Counted from the stretch's first letter, positions 17,663-26,198 are shown. The stretch is 64,000 nucleotides of DNA from BOG-908 sp963850605 (GCA_963850605.1 CAWKLX010000005.1:62001-126000); one strand, 5' to 3'. Translations and numbers: made by a program. The notes: a model not told the origin generated them from the letters alone.

Positions 17663-18834
17663 TCAAAAACTCATCGCATTGGCGCAAACGGCAAACACCG
17701 CATCCAGCGCAATCACGCCGACAATGCCGGCCACCACCGCGCTCGTGGCAGCATGCCCCACATCCGCGGCACTGCGCCCGGCGCGCAGCCCGATGCGGCA
17801 GCCTGCAATGGCGATCAGCGCGCCAAAGGCGATGCTCTTGCCGAAGCCGAACAGGACCTGGCTACCGGACAGCGAGCCCAGCAGCTGCGCCTGGAAGCTC
17901 GCCGCCGAGAGGTGCAGCATGGCGACGGACACGGCGAATTCCGCCGAAAATACCGATGGCGCTGGCATACAGATACAGCAGCGGCATCATCACGGTCAGC
18001 GCCAGGGTGCGCGGCAGCAGCAGGTAATCTTGAATGGGAATGCCGATCACGCGCAACGCGTCGATCTCGCCGGTGCCCTGCATGCTCGCGATCTCGGCGG
18101 CGTAGGCGCCCCCGGTGCGTCCGGCCATGACAATGGCGGTCATCAGCGCCGCCATCTCCCGCACGACGGAGACGCCTACCAGGTTCGCCACATAGATGTC
18201 CGCACCGAAACGGCGGAGCTGCACGGCGCCGACGAAAGCAAGGATGCCGCCGACCAGCAGGTTCACCACCGCTACGATCGGCAGCGCGCCGATACCCGCG
18301 TCGCGCATCGCGCCGAGCAGATCGGTGGGGCGCATTCGCGAGCGGCCGGCCAGTGCCGCGGAAACACGCAACACAGTGTCGCCGACGAGCGCGGTCACGT
18401 TCGTCAACTCTGCGACGAGGCCAGTGGCCGCCAGGCCGAGCCGGGTGATCCAGAAGGGGCGCGGGCGAACGGTAGCCGGCCCGGCATTGGATTGTGGCAG
18501 CAAAGCCAGCAGCCGCTGGGCTGGTTCCGGCAAGCCAGCCGGATCGAAGCCGAGCCTGCGAGCGGCAGCGTGCTGGCGCAGGGCGGCGAGAAACACCAGC
18601 AGCGAGCTGTCCCAGGTGCCGAGCTCGTCCGCGTTGAAGGACAGGGCACGATCCGCCCTCAAAAGCGGCCTCGGCGCATCGGGACTCGGTGCGTATCGAC
18701 CAGTCGCCGGTGAGCGCAATGCAGTAGGAGCTGCCGGAGTTGCGAGCAGACCAACCAGGCTTTGCGCCCGTGATGCGGCTTCCGTCCATCAAAGCGGTGC
18801 CCGCGCCGGGCGAACCGGCGCGGGCTGCGGGCAT
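17663..18834 (-). CDS. mlaE: MlaE-type ABC permease with N-terminal STAS-like domain (frame broken twice)
   Basis: Membrane permease of the MCE lipid transporter. Three consecutive frames are needed. An N-terminal piece ends LTGDWSIRT. The middle piece runs from ALSFNADELGTWDSSLLVFL through the permease core (VGVSVVREMAALMTAIVMAG and GTGEIDALRVIGIPIQDYLL). The C-terminal piece has LHLSAASFQAQLLG to GHAATSAVV. Both breaks (about 18680-18700 and 17940-17965) are solved by removing one base, and the span is 3n+2 nt. Restored, the protein has about 390 residues, usual for the two-domain MlaE family. The exact start is unclear, because ATGs at 18834 and 18789 both lack a good ribosome site. Confidence 0.85.
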
Positions 18835-18849
18835 TGCAACAGCGTGCTG

Positions 18850-19500
18850 CTACTCGACCATCAGATCATTGACCACGCTGGTGGCACCGGGCGCTGCCCA
18901 GGCGGTCTCGGCCGCCACCTGCCGATCGTGCCAGGAACTGACGGTACCGGTCAGCTTGATGTCACCGCCGTTGGCGCTGACCTTGATGGTGTCGCCGTCG
19001 AAGAACCACGAACGATGCAGCGCGTGCATGATGTCGTCACTGATGTTGCTGGTGCTGACGCGCGGGCGCAGCGCCACGTTGTCCGATACACCGACCACGC
19101 CCATCAGCGGCCGAATGGCGTTTACGGCGGCGACCTTCTGGTAGTGCCATTCGACCGTGCCTGTCAGCGTGACCCAGCCTTTCTCCACCTGCACCTTGAT
19201 GGCATCGCGCGGCACGGACATGTCCCATGCAAGGCGGCTTACGGCGGCGGCGGCGATATCGTCGTCCCCGCGCTTGCCGTCGAAAGCCAGCCGCACCTCG
19301 ATTTCCTCGGCCACTGCACGTACGCCTTTGACACGACGCGCCGCATCTTCGGCCGCGTGCTTCTGGACGAAAGAGTTCACGTGGCCGGATAGGGTAACGA
19401 CACCGTTATCCGCAGTGACGCCGATGTGGGAAGCAGTGATGCTCGGTTCCCAGCCGAGTTCGGCGGTGACGGCCTGCTGAAGGTTGGTATCCTTGGACAT
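18850..19500 (-). CDS. Triple BON-domain protein
   Basis: 216 residues made of three BON (OsmY-like) domains, at about 1-75, 78-145 and 148-216. Each has the glycine-containing GVVTLSGHV, GWVTLTGTV or GDIKLTGTV strand. No signal peptide is visible, so it may be cytoplasmic, unlike OsmY. BON proteins are linked to osmotic and envelope stress. The ATG at 19500 follows an AGGAGAAC ribosome site. A GTAGTTTCC box lies 93 nt upstream. mlaE follows within about 15 nt, so the stress gene and the lipid transporter may share a transcript. Confidence 0.9.
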   Translation of the reverse strand: MSKDTNLQQAVTAELGWEPSITASHIGVTADNGVVTLSGHVNSFVQKHAAEDAARRVKGVRAVAEEIEVRLAFDGKRGDDDIAAAAVSRLAWDMSVPRDAIKVQVEKGWVTLTGTVEWHYQKVAAVNAIRPLMGVVGVSDNVALRPRVSTSNISDDIMHALHRSWFFDGDTIKVSANGGDIKLTGTVSSWHDRQVAAETAWAAPGATSVVNDLMVE

Positions 19501-19593
19501 GAAAGTTCTCCTGTGATGCCGCACAAGCGAGCAGGTCATCGACCTGCGGCACATGGCGTAGCCCATAGCTGATGCCGCCGGGCGCCCGGCGGC

Positions 19594-19610
19594 AGCCCCG
19601 GAAACTACCT
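19594..19610 (-). promoter_or_regulatory. GTAGTTTCC box (copy 5), upstream of the BON gene
   Basis: Minus strand AGGTAGTTTCCGGGGCT, 93 nt before the BON-protein ATG, pointing towards it. The core is intact. Confidence 0.75.
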
Positions 19611-19645
19611 AGGCGCACGCGGCGAAGCTCGTCGGCGATGGGCGT

Positions 19646-19662
19646 GCGTAGTTTCCGAAGCT
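19646..19662 (+). promoter_or_regulatory. GTAGTTTCC box (copy 6), upstream of the SulP gene
   Basis: Plus strand GCGTAGTTTCCGAAGCT, oriented towards the SulP gene but 288 nt before its ATG. The interval holds a 58-codon open frame (19752-19928) whose start is 89 nt after the box. I cannot say whether that frame is translated. Confidence 0.65.
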
Positions 19663-19950
19663 CTTGCCGTCGATGGTCTTGCGATAGGAAGGCACGACAC
19701 GGTCTTGTTGCCATGCAAGCAGGACAGGCGGTTCGATGATCGAGACAAATGATGCTGAGCGGAGTCACCCCTGATCATTTCGGTAGCCTGTTCCAAATGT
19801 CAGTCAATTTGTTGTCGATGCTGGCGCTGATCCGCTACCGATCAATGATTCGACTCTCTTTACGTGCTGCTCGTCTTGTCAGTCTTCGGTCGAAGGTATG
19901 CCCCACTTTGACAAGCGGAATGGCTTGAGCATCAACCAGGATCGATCCTC

Positions 19951-21561
19951 ATGATCGCGGCAGCGGAAGCCTGGCGATCCGGACTGTTTGCCCGCAAGAA
20001 ATGGGCGGCAAACATCATTGCAGGCGTCATCGTGGGTGTGGTGGCCCTGCCTTTGGGCCTTGCCTTCGCGATTGCTTCCGGGGTGCGGCCTGAACAGGGG
20101 ATATACACCTCCATCATCGGCGGCCTTGTCGTCTCGCTGTTTGGCGGCAGCGGGGTGCAGATAGCGGGGCCCACTGGTGCCTTCATCGTGATCCTTGCAG
20201 GCGTTGTGGCCAAGCATGGCGCCGGCGGGCTGCTGATGGCCACGATCATGGCGGGCGTCATTCTGATGGCGATGGGCGCCGCCAAATTCGGCCGCGCTAT
20301 CCGCTTCATTCCCGATCCGGTGATCAGCGGGTTTACCGCGGGCATCGCAGTGATCATCTGGGTCGGACAATGGCATGATTTCTTCGGCCTGCCCAAGACG
20401 GGCGGTGAGCATTTCTACGACAAGCTCTTCCACCTCATGCTGGTGCTGCCGCATTTGGATATTGCGACCACAGCGATGGCGGTGGGGAGCCTGGTGCTCG
20501 TCGGCTTTGGGCAGCGCCTGCCAGGGTTGGCGCGCGTGCCTGGCCCGCTGATTGCGCTGGTGGCCGCCACCGCCGCTCAGGCGGTGCTGCATCTGCCCGG
20601 TGTTGCCACCATTGGCAGCGCCTTTGGCGGCATTCCGCAAGGGCTGCCGCATATGACGATGCCTGTGCTGCATTTCGACCAGATGGAGGCGCTGCTGCCG
20701 TCTGCGTTCACCATCGCCATGCTCGGCGCAATCGAATCCCTGCTGTCTGCGGTAGTGGCCGACGGGATGGCCGGCACACGTCACGATCCCAACCAGGAAC
20801 TCATTGGCCAGGGATTGGCAAACATTCTCTCTCCGCTGTTCGGCGGCATCGCCGTCACGGGTGCCATCGCGCGAACGGCCACGAATGTCCGCAACGGCGG
20901 CACCGGACCGCTGGCCGGCATTGCGCATGTGCTGACGTTGGTGGTGGTGCTGGAGGCGGCGGCACCTTTGGCGGGCCGGATACCGCTCTGTGCCTTGGCG
21001 GCGATTCTTTTCATGGTTGCCTGGAACATGAGCGGTGTAGCGCATTTCATGCGCATGGTGCGCACGGCGCCGCGGGCGGATGTGGTCATCCTGCTGATCA
21101 CCTTCGCGCTGACCATCCTGACAGATCTGGTGATCGCGGTGAATATCGGTGTGATCTTGGCCATGCTGCAATTCCTGCGTCGCATGGCCGCCAGCGTGGA
21201 TGTGGTAGCGCAGAGTTCCGCAAATCTATCGCGCACGCTGCCGGACGGTGTTCTGGTATATGCCATAGAGGGACCGTTCTTTTTCGGCGCAGTGGATGCG
21301 CTGGAGCAGGCGCTGGAACATACGTCTACCGATCCGCGCTGCCTGATTTTGCGGCTAGGACATGTGCCATTCATGGATATAACCGGCATACAGGCGCTGC
21401 TGGAAGCGACCACACGGCTGGAGCGGCGCGGCGTACGGGTGCTGTTCTGCGAAGCCAACATGCGCGTGCTGCGTAAGCTGCTACGGGCAGGTCTGTTTCC
21501 ACGCCGGCAGCAGCGGCGATATTTCTCCACGCTGGAGATTGCGCTACAGCGTGCCCATTGA
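19951..21561 (+). CDS. SulP family anion transporter with STAS domain
   Basis: 536 residues. The N-terminal ~400 residues form the SulP membrane domain with the family segments GVVALPLGLAFAIASGV, GPTGAFIVILAGV, and FTAGIAVIIWVGQ. The C-terminal ~110 residues form a STAS domain (LVYAIEGPFFFGAVDALEQA, DITGIQALLEA). The substrate could be sulfate, bicarbonate or another anion and is not decidable here. The ATG at 19951 follows an AGGATCG ribosome site. It is divergent from the BON gene, with paired regulatory boxes between them. Confidence 0.92.
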   Translation: MIAAAEAWRSGLFARKKWAANIIAGVIVGVVALPLGLAFAIASGVRPEQGIYTSIIGGLVVSLFGGSGVQIAGPTGAFIVILAGVVAKHGAGGLLMATIMAGVILMAMGAAKFGRAIRFIPDPVISGFTAGIAVIIWVGQWHDFFGLPKTGGEHFYDKLFHLMLVLPHLDIATTAMAVGSLVLVGFGQRLPGLARVPGPLIALVAATAAQAVLHLPGVATIGSAFGGIPQGLPHMTMPVLHFDQMEALLPSAFTIAMLGAIESLLSAVVADGMAGTRHDPNQELIGQGLANILSPLFGGIAVTGAIARTATNVRNGGTGPLAGIAHVLTLVVVLEAAAPLAGRIPLCALAAILFMVAWNMSGVAHFMRMVRTAPRADVVILLITFALTILTDLVIAVNIGVILAMLQFLRRMAASVDVVAQSSANLSRTLPDGVLVYAIEGPFFFGAVDALEQALEHTSTDPRCLILRLGHVPFMDITGIQALLEATTRLERRGVRVLFCEANMRVLRKLLRAGLFPRRQQRRYFSTLEIALQRAH

Positions 21562-21575
21562 GCACGCGATAGCCG

Positions 21576-21611
21576 GACAAAAGCTCTTCTTCAAAAAAAG
21601 GTCTTGCTTTT
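21576..21611. repeat. Hairpin repeat, short degenerate copy
   Basis: ACAAAAGCTCTTCTTC followed by AAAAAAAGGTCTTGC resembles the right arm of the composite repeat. It lies between the convergent SulP and GH65 genes, where it could serve as a terminator. Confidence 0.5.
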
Positions 21612-21665
21612 AGCGAGGAAACAGGAATTGCACCCGAAATCGCACCCCAATGGCGACCACGCTAC

Positions 21666-23933
21666 TTAGGCCCCGCGCTTGCGTGAATAACACTGCTTGC
21701 CGTCTGCCAAAAGATGGGATTCACCGAACACCCGCAGCGGGACCGGTCTTCCCGCAGCGAGCGTCACGGACACGCTCAAGGGCAAAGCGTCGATACTGAC
21801 CGTTAGATGACTGCCCTGCCATTGGAGCGGAAAGCGCATGGCGGTCCAGCCTGACGGCAGAATCGGATCGATCGCCAGAAAATCGTCGTGCAACGACACG
21901 CCCGCAAATCCGAACACCGCCATCAGCCAAACGCCACCCAGCGCCGCAATATGGATGCCGCCATCGATGGCCACGTGGCTGTCCGCCAGATCGATGGAAG
22001 CGGTCTGGCGAAAATAGCCCAGCGCCTCCCCGGACAGGCCAAGGCGGGCGGCGGCCATGCCGTGCATGGCGCGGCTGAGCGAACTGCCGTGGCTGCAGCG
22101 CGGGGCGTAGAAGGAGAAATTGGCCGCCGCCGCCGCGCCGGGAAATATGCCCGGCAACAAGGCGAGCAGACCTACCACATCAGCCTGCTTGACAATTTGC
22201 GAGCGCTGGATGCGATCGTGGCCCAGCACGGTATCCATCGGAACCGACCGCTCAGCGTAGTGGGCGAGATCAATCTGCTCGAGGGCGAAATAGCCGGCGA
22301 ACTGCTCATACAACCCAGTGGCAGGCTGCACGCCGGTCACGATGGCGGCCAGGACGTCGGGCCAGCCGGAAAGCTCCTCGTCGTTCAGGGCGAGCGCGGC
22401 CGAAAGACGCGTCCAATCCTTCGGCCAGCGCGTCTTTAGTAGATCCGCCGCAGCTAGCGCCCGCGCGATGTTGTGGCGCGCCATCATGTTCGTGAATGCG
22501 TTGTCGTCGATATGCTCGTGATACTCGTCGGGTCCAATGACACCGCATATATGGCGGCAACCGTCCGGCCCCTTTCGCGCCCGACTGACCCAGAAGCGCG
22601 CGGTCTCCAGCAGGATCTCGGCACCGGCGTTGCGCAGGAAGCCTTCGTCCGCGCTGGCCTGCCAGTATTGCCAAACGGCGTAGGCGATGTCGGCGGCGAT
22701 GTGCTGCTCCTGTGTGCCGCACAGTATTTCCACCACGCGGCGGTCCGGGCCGATGGCGTGTTCCGGCGTGGTTTCCGCGCCGGTATCGGCCGATTCCCAG
22801 GCATAGAGTGCGCCACGCCAGCCCAGTCGGGTGGCCTTGGCTCGCGCTGCATCCAGCGTGCGGAAGCGATACATCAGCATGGCGCGGGCGGCCTGCGGCC
22901 AGGTGAGGCTGTAGAACGGCAGCAGGAAGATCTCCGTGTCCCAGAAGACATGGCCGTGATAGTCGCTACCGGTCAGCGCACGGGCGGCCACGGAGACGCG
23001 CTCGTCGTCCGGGTTTGCGGCGCTGTTCAGGTGGTAGGCGGCGAAGCGCAGGGCGGTTTGCGCTGCCGGATCGCCTTCCACGGTGACATCGCTGAGGCGC
23101 CAGCGTTCCGACCAGGCCGCCGCGTGCGCGCCCAGCACCGCACGCCAGCCCAGGCTTTTAGCGTCGGCCAGTGCCTGCCGTGTGAGCGTTGCCGGATCAG
23201 CCGATGGCATGTCGGTACGGACGATGCCGACGAGGCGTTGCAGAAAGAGCGCCTTCCCGGGTTCGGCACGCCACAGCCACGCCCATCGGAATGGCCCAGT
23301 CTGTTGCGCAGTGATCGCGCGGCCTTCGGTTTCGAGAGACGCCCAAGCGGCGAAGCCGAGACCTTTGCCAGAGATGCGTGTTCGCCAGGCGGCTTCTTCC
23401 TGGCCCAGATGCAGGGGGAGCAGGCTGGATTGCAGGCCGTCACACCACGCTTCGATCCGCAGCTCCGCCTCGCCTTCCTCGATCTCCAGCAGCATCAGCT
23501 GCAAGCCGATGCGGCGATCGGCCAGCGACACCAGCCGCGCCGTCCGAAGGCTGAAGCCGAGCTCTTGCATGCACATGTGGCAGCCGGTGTGTAGTACGCC
23601 CCGGGATAGATCGAGCCGCCGCTGGTGCTCGGCCATATCCAGCAGAGCCGGTGCCAACGTGTGTCCGGTGGCCTTAACGCTCAGTTGAAGCCAATCCGGC
23701 GCGGGAACGAGAAGCGGGACAGGCTGTTCGGGGCCCGGCACGTCGAACAGGCCGGCCACGCAGGTATGCGCAGCGGCCCCGCTTACGCGGTTTATCGTGC
23801 GGGCCGCCCGGATACCCAGGAAGCCGTTGCTGATGGCGTATCGGGATTGCCGGCTACTCTCTCGCAGCGGATCGAAGCCGTCATCGGTCAGCTTCCACGC
23901 TGCAGGTGTTGCCGGATCAAAGGCGTCTTCCAT
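21666..23933 (-). CDS. Glycoside hydrolase family 65 (maltose/trehalose/kojibiose phosphorylase-like)
   Basis: 755 residues, normal for GH65. It has the N-terminal super-sandwich domain (RYAISNGFLGIRAART), the (alpha/alpha)6 barrel with GSDYHGHVFWDTEIFLLP, and the catalytic segment GVIGPDEYHEHIDDNAFTN with the general-acid glutamate. Later come FSFYAPRCSHGSSLS (phosphate site region) and the C-terminal jelly roll. Such enzymes phosphorolyse alpha-glucosides to beta-glucose 1-phosphate, and substrate specificity cannot be assigned. The start is taken at 23933 (M-E-D-A-F-D); an in-frame start at 24017 would add 28 unlikely residues and overlap the small upstream gene. Confidence 0.9.
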   Translation of the reverse strand: MEDAFDPATPAAWKLTDDGFDPLRESSRQSRYAISNGFLGIRAARTINRVSGAAAHTCVAGLFDVPGPEQPVPLLVPAPDWLQLSVKATGHTLAPALLDMAEHQRRLDLSRGVLHTGCHMCMQELGFSLRTARLVSLADRRIGLQLMLLEIEEGEAELRIEAWCDGLQSSLLPLHLGQEEAAWRTRISGKGLGFAAWASLETEGRAITAQQTGPFRWAWLWRAEPGKALFLQRLVGIVRTDMPSADPATLTRQALADAKSLGWRAVLGAHAAAWSERWRLSDVTVEGDPAAQTALRFAAYHLNSAANPDDERVSVAARALTGSDYHGHVFWDTEIFLLPFYSLTWPQAARAMLMYRFRTLDAARAKATRLGWRGALYAWESADTGAETTPEHAIGPDRRVVEILCGTQEQHIAADIAYAVWQYWQASADEGFLRNAGAEILLETARFWVSRARKGPDGCRHICGVIGPDEYHEHIDDNAFTNMMARHNIARALAAADLLKTRWPKDWTRLSAALALNDEELSGWPDVLAAIVTGVQPATGLYEQFAGYFALEQIDLAHYAERSVPMDTVLGHDRIQRSQIVKQADVVGLLALLPGIFPGAAAAANFSFYAPRCSHGSSLSRAMHGMAAARLGLSGEALGYFRQTASIDLADSHVAIDGGIHIAALGGVWLMAVFGFAGVSLHDDFLAIDPILPSGWTAMRFPLQWQGSHLTVSIDALPLSVSVTLAAGRPVPLRVFGESHLLADGKQCYSRKRGA

Positions 23934-23965
23934 GGAGGCGCCGCTGATCAATCGCCGGTTCGTCG

Positions 23966-24190
23966 CTACCGCCGGCACAGCGGGCCTTGAGCAAGTTTGC
24001 TGACGGCGATCTCGCAACGGATAAGCTGCATCATCGCGTTCGCGTCCTTCGACGACGAGACGGCGGCCACCATGCCTGACGCCATAACGATTGATGATCG
24101 GCTTTTCAGAAGGGTCTCGATCTGCGGCAAGAAGGCGTGGGGCTCAGCCTTTGACGGCGCGGAGAATGGGTTGTTTGGCGGCAGGCGCAT
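23966..24190 (-). CDS. Small hypothetical protein upstream of the GH65 gene
   Basis: 74 residues. The start at 24190 (M-R-L-P-P-N-N) is preceded by a GAGAGG ribosome site, and a GTAGTTTCC box lies 52 nt upstream, the same spacing as for ohyA and the six-helix protein. The sequence is Ala/Ser-rich with IETLLKSRSSIVMASGMVAA in the middle, no membrane helix and no domain I recognise. It ends 32 nt before the GH65 start and may be co-transcribed. Support comes from context rather than homology. Confidence 0.5.
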   Translation of the reverse strand: MRLPPNNPFSAPSKAEPHAFLPQIETLLKSRSSIVMASGMVAAVSSSKDANAMMQLIRCEIAVSKLAQGPLCRR

Positions 24191-24242
24191 GGATTGGCCT
24201 CTCAATAAGCGGCCATGGTGGCGCACCGCGCGACGCATGGGC

Positions 24243-24259
24243 AGGTTCGGAAACTACGC
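24243..24259 (-). promoter_or_regulatory. GTAGTTTCC box (copy 7), upstream of the small gene and GH65
   Basis: Minus strand GCGTAGTTTCCGAACCT, 52 nt before the ATG at 24190, pointing towards it. Confidence 0.75.
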
Positions 24260-24459
24260 AGCGTCTTTTGTCAGCCTGGTGATCGGATTTTCCGGAGCGG
24301 CTTTTGGCGGCCGAAACCGGCTGTCACCGTGCGATGATCTCGGCTTGGCGCTGCGCCGAAAACGGGAGGGCTGTTCCAGGCGACAGGCTCGGAAAAGCCT
24401 TGGATACTTTGAACGTTGCGAGGGAGATGCAGCCTTTTGGTCGCGCACCGTGGCCCAAT

Positions 24460-24476
24460 AGGTAGTTTCCGATCCT
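24460..24476 (+). promoter_or_regulatory. GTAGTTTCC box (copy 8), upstream of the HicA-like/release-factor-like gene
   Basis: Plus strand AGGTAGTTTCCGATCCT, 90 nt before the GTG start at 24567. It is divergent from the box at 24243. The ~200 nt between the two boxes hold nothing else that I can name. Confidence 0.75.
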
Positions 24477-24566
24477 GTCACGGGCCGAGTTAATTGCCGA
24501 ACCTGCTTGGCGCTTTGCGCGGATGGCGAGGTGGCGCAACCGGGCAGGCTTCACAGGAGTGCGATC

Positions 24567-25349
24567 GTGCTGGCAAACGATATTGATGCGACGTTCGGGC
24601 CGGTGGCCGGCGACCGGCAAACGCTGCCGAAAGCGGCCTTGGCAACCCTTGATGCCATCTACCGCCATCCGCTTGCTCATAATCTGGAGTGGGCCGATGT
24701 CGTTGCCCTGTTCGAGAGGCTCGGTTCGGTCGAGCAAAAGTCGAATAATGAGGTGGCTTTTACGATCGGGGGTGAGCATCGCCTGGTTCGAAAGCCCCAC
24801 ACCAAGGACCTTACCACGTCCGAAGTCATGGAGTTTCGCCACGTGTTGACCCAGCACGGCTGGTCACCGCACAAAGGGTCGGCAGGGCCGGTTGGATCGG
24901 CTGTCGCCAACCATCCGGCAGACACATCCGACGACGTTCTAGTCGTGATGGAGCATCATCAAGCGAGGCTCTACCATCTGGATGTTCGGTCCCGCGACCC
25001 TGCCGAGGCAGTCATCCGGCCGTACGATCCTCACCACTTTATTCACCACCTCGCACACAAGGATCAATCGCGTGAGCGCGGTCAAAGGGCGCCCGAGGAT
25101 CCGGGCTTCTACAGGCGCATCGCCGAGGCGATTGCCAGGTGCGGCCGGGTGGTCGTCATTGGGCATGGAACAGGACATAGTGACGCCGCGCATCATCTGA
25201 TCGAGCATCTCAAGCTGCATTGCCCCGAGACGTATAAACGGGTTGCCCGTGAGGTGACGGCTGATCTGTCGAGCGTCACCGAACCACAGCTCCTCATCCT
25301 TGGCAGGCGGGCGCTCACGGCCACAAGTCCCTCCGGGATAGCTGAGTAG
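24567..25349 (+). CDS. HicA-like RNA-binding domain fused to a bacterial eRF1-like domain
   Basis: 260 residues. The N-terminal ~85 residues (TLDAIYRHPLAHNLEWADVV to MEFRHVLTQHGW) have the HicA-type fold pattern seen in small dsRNA-binding toxin-like domains, without a clear catalytic histidine. The C-terminal ~130 residues (DDVLVVMEHHQARLYHLDV, GRVVVIGHGTGHSDAAHHL, SSVTEPQLLILGRRAL) resemble bacterial archaeo-eukaryotic release factor (BaeRF/host-attachment) proteins. The GTG at 24567 follows CAGGAGTGCGATC, a good ribosome site. It probably acts at the ribosome under stress, which is inference. Its stop codon lies inside the next regulatory box. Confidence 0.75.
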   Translation: MLANDIDATFGPVAGDRQTLPKAALATLDAIYRHPLAHNLEWADVVALFERLGSVEQKSNNEVAFTIGGEHRLVRKPHTKDLTTSEVMEFRHVLTQHGWSPHKGSAGPVGSAVANHPADTSDDVLVVMEHHQARLYHLDVRSRDPAEAVIRPYDPHHFIHHLAHKDQSRERGQRAPEDPGFYRRIAEAIARCGRVVVIGHGTGHSDAAHHLIEHLKLHCPETYKRVAREVTADLSSVTEPQLLILGRRALTATSPSGIAE

Positions 25350-25360
25350 TTTCCGACCCT
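25344..25360 (+). promoter_or_regulatory. GTAGTTTCC box (copy 9), overlapping a stop codon, upstream of cheB-like
   Basis: Plus strand GAGTAGTTTCCGACCCT. The TAG in the core is the stop codon of the preceding gene (25347-25349). It lies 161 nt before the CheB-like ATG. Confidence 0.7.
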
Positions 25361-25521
25361 CGCGCTGTGCCGGGCAACCTGTAGCCTCTGGTGAACGCTG
25401 TCCGGCGAGCCTGGCCAGGTCGGGACCGAGCGATTGGATGTGCAGATCTCAGCACTTGAGGCACAGGCGGCACGCCGGATGGACAGCGTCGAATAACTAC
25501 GCACGTTCACGGTCTCGGCTG

Positions 25522-26187
25522 ATGGATCCGGGTAGAGGCTCCGAAGACTTTCCAATAGTCTGTATCGGCGGCTCTGCGGGTGGGCTGGACGCGTATATCA
25601 GACTATTGCGGCGCCTGCCGGACACAATGGGCGTTGCCCTTGTCATCGTGAACCATCTGAGAACGGTCGCCACGCTGCTGCCGGAGATATTGCCGCGATA
25701 TACGAGCATGCCCGTCGACCTGATCTCCGACGAACTGGACGTGAGACCCAACCGGGTTTTCATCATCCCGGAGAAGCGCGACCTGCACGTTCGCAATGGA
25801 AAATTCCACCTTGAGCCGATATCGAAGCCGCGCGGGTGGCCGGACGTCATCACTGTTTGCCTTGTCTCATTAACGCGGCACTGGCACGGGCCCCTGGTCG
25901 CCGTCATCGTTTCGGGCTACGATGGAGATGGCGCGGCGGCTTTGTGCGGCATCAGGGAAGCAGGCGGTATAACAATCGCCCAGGCGCCCGAGACTACCGA
26001 CTTTCCCGATATGCCGGCTTCCGCGATAGCAAGTGGGTGCGTGGACTTTGTGCTCTCCCCGGAAGAGATCGCATCGAAGATCATTAGTATTGCCGCTCAG
26101 GCTCGCAATGGTGGGCTACCGCCTGGAAGGCACGTTGACAGACGCTGCAACAAAGCTGATCAATGGCTAAAAGACGGCAATAGGTAG
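25522..26187 (+). CDS. Stand-alone CheB methylesterase domain protein
   Basis: 221 residues consisting of the CheB catalytic domain only, with no response-regulator receiver. The serine of the triad is in CIGGSAGGLDAY, the histidine in IVNHLR, and the aspartate in SGYDGDGAAAL. Chemotaxis CheB removes methyl groups from receptor glutamates, while free-standing forms occur in CheB/CheR hybrid stress sensors. No cheR or chemoreceptor gene is present in the window. The ATG at 25522 is chosen for the usual N-terminus. Its stop codon overlaps the next box. Confidence 0.87.
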   Translation: MDPGRGSEDFPIVCIGGSAGGLDAYIRLLRRLPDTMGVALVIVNHLRTVATLLPEILPRYTSMPVDLISDELDVRPNRVFIIPEKRDLHVRNGKFHLEPISKPRGWPDVITVCLVSLTRHWHGPLVAVIVSGYDGDGAAALCGIREAGGITIAQAPETTDFPDMPASAIASGCVDFVLSPEEIASKIISIAAQARNGGLPPGRHVDRRCNKADQWLKDGNR

Positions 26188-26198
26188 TTTCCGAACCT
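26182..26198 (+). promoter_or_regulatory. GTAGTTTCC box (copy 10), overlapping a stop codon, upstream of cioA
   Basis: Plus strand AGGTAGTTTCCGAACCT, the exact consensus. Its TAG (26185-26187) is the stop codon of the CheB-like gene. It lies 117 nt before the cioA GTG start. Confidence 0.75.

Noticed and set aside
19752..19928. 58-codon open frame between box 19646 and the SulP gene
   Set aside because: No ribosome site or recognisable feature, and composition is like non-coding spacer. It is kept only as a note in the box entry.
25482..25505. Another GTAGTT-like site on the minus strand (GCGTAGTTATTCGACG)
   Set aside because: The TTTCCG core is broken by several changes, and no minus-strand gene follows.
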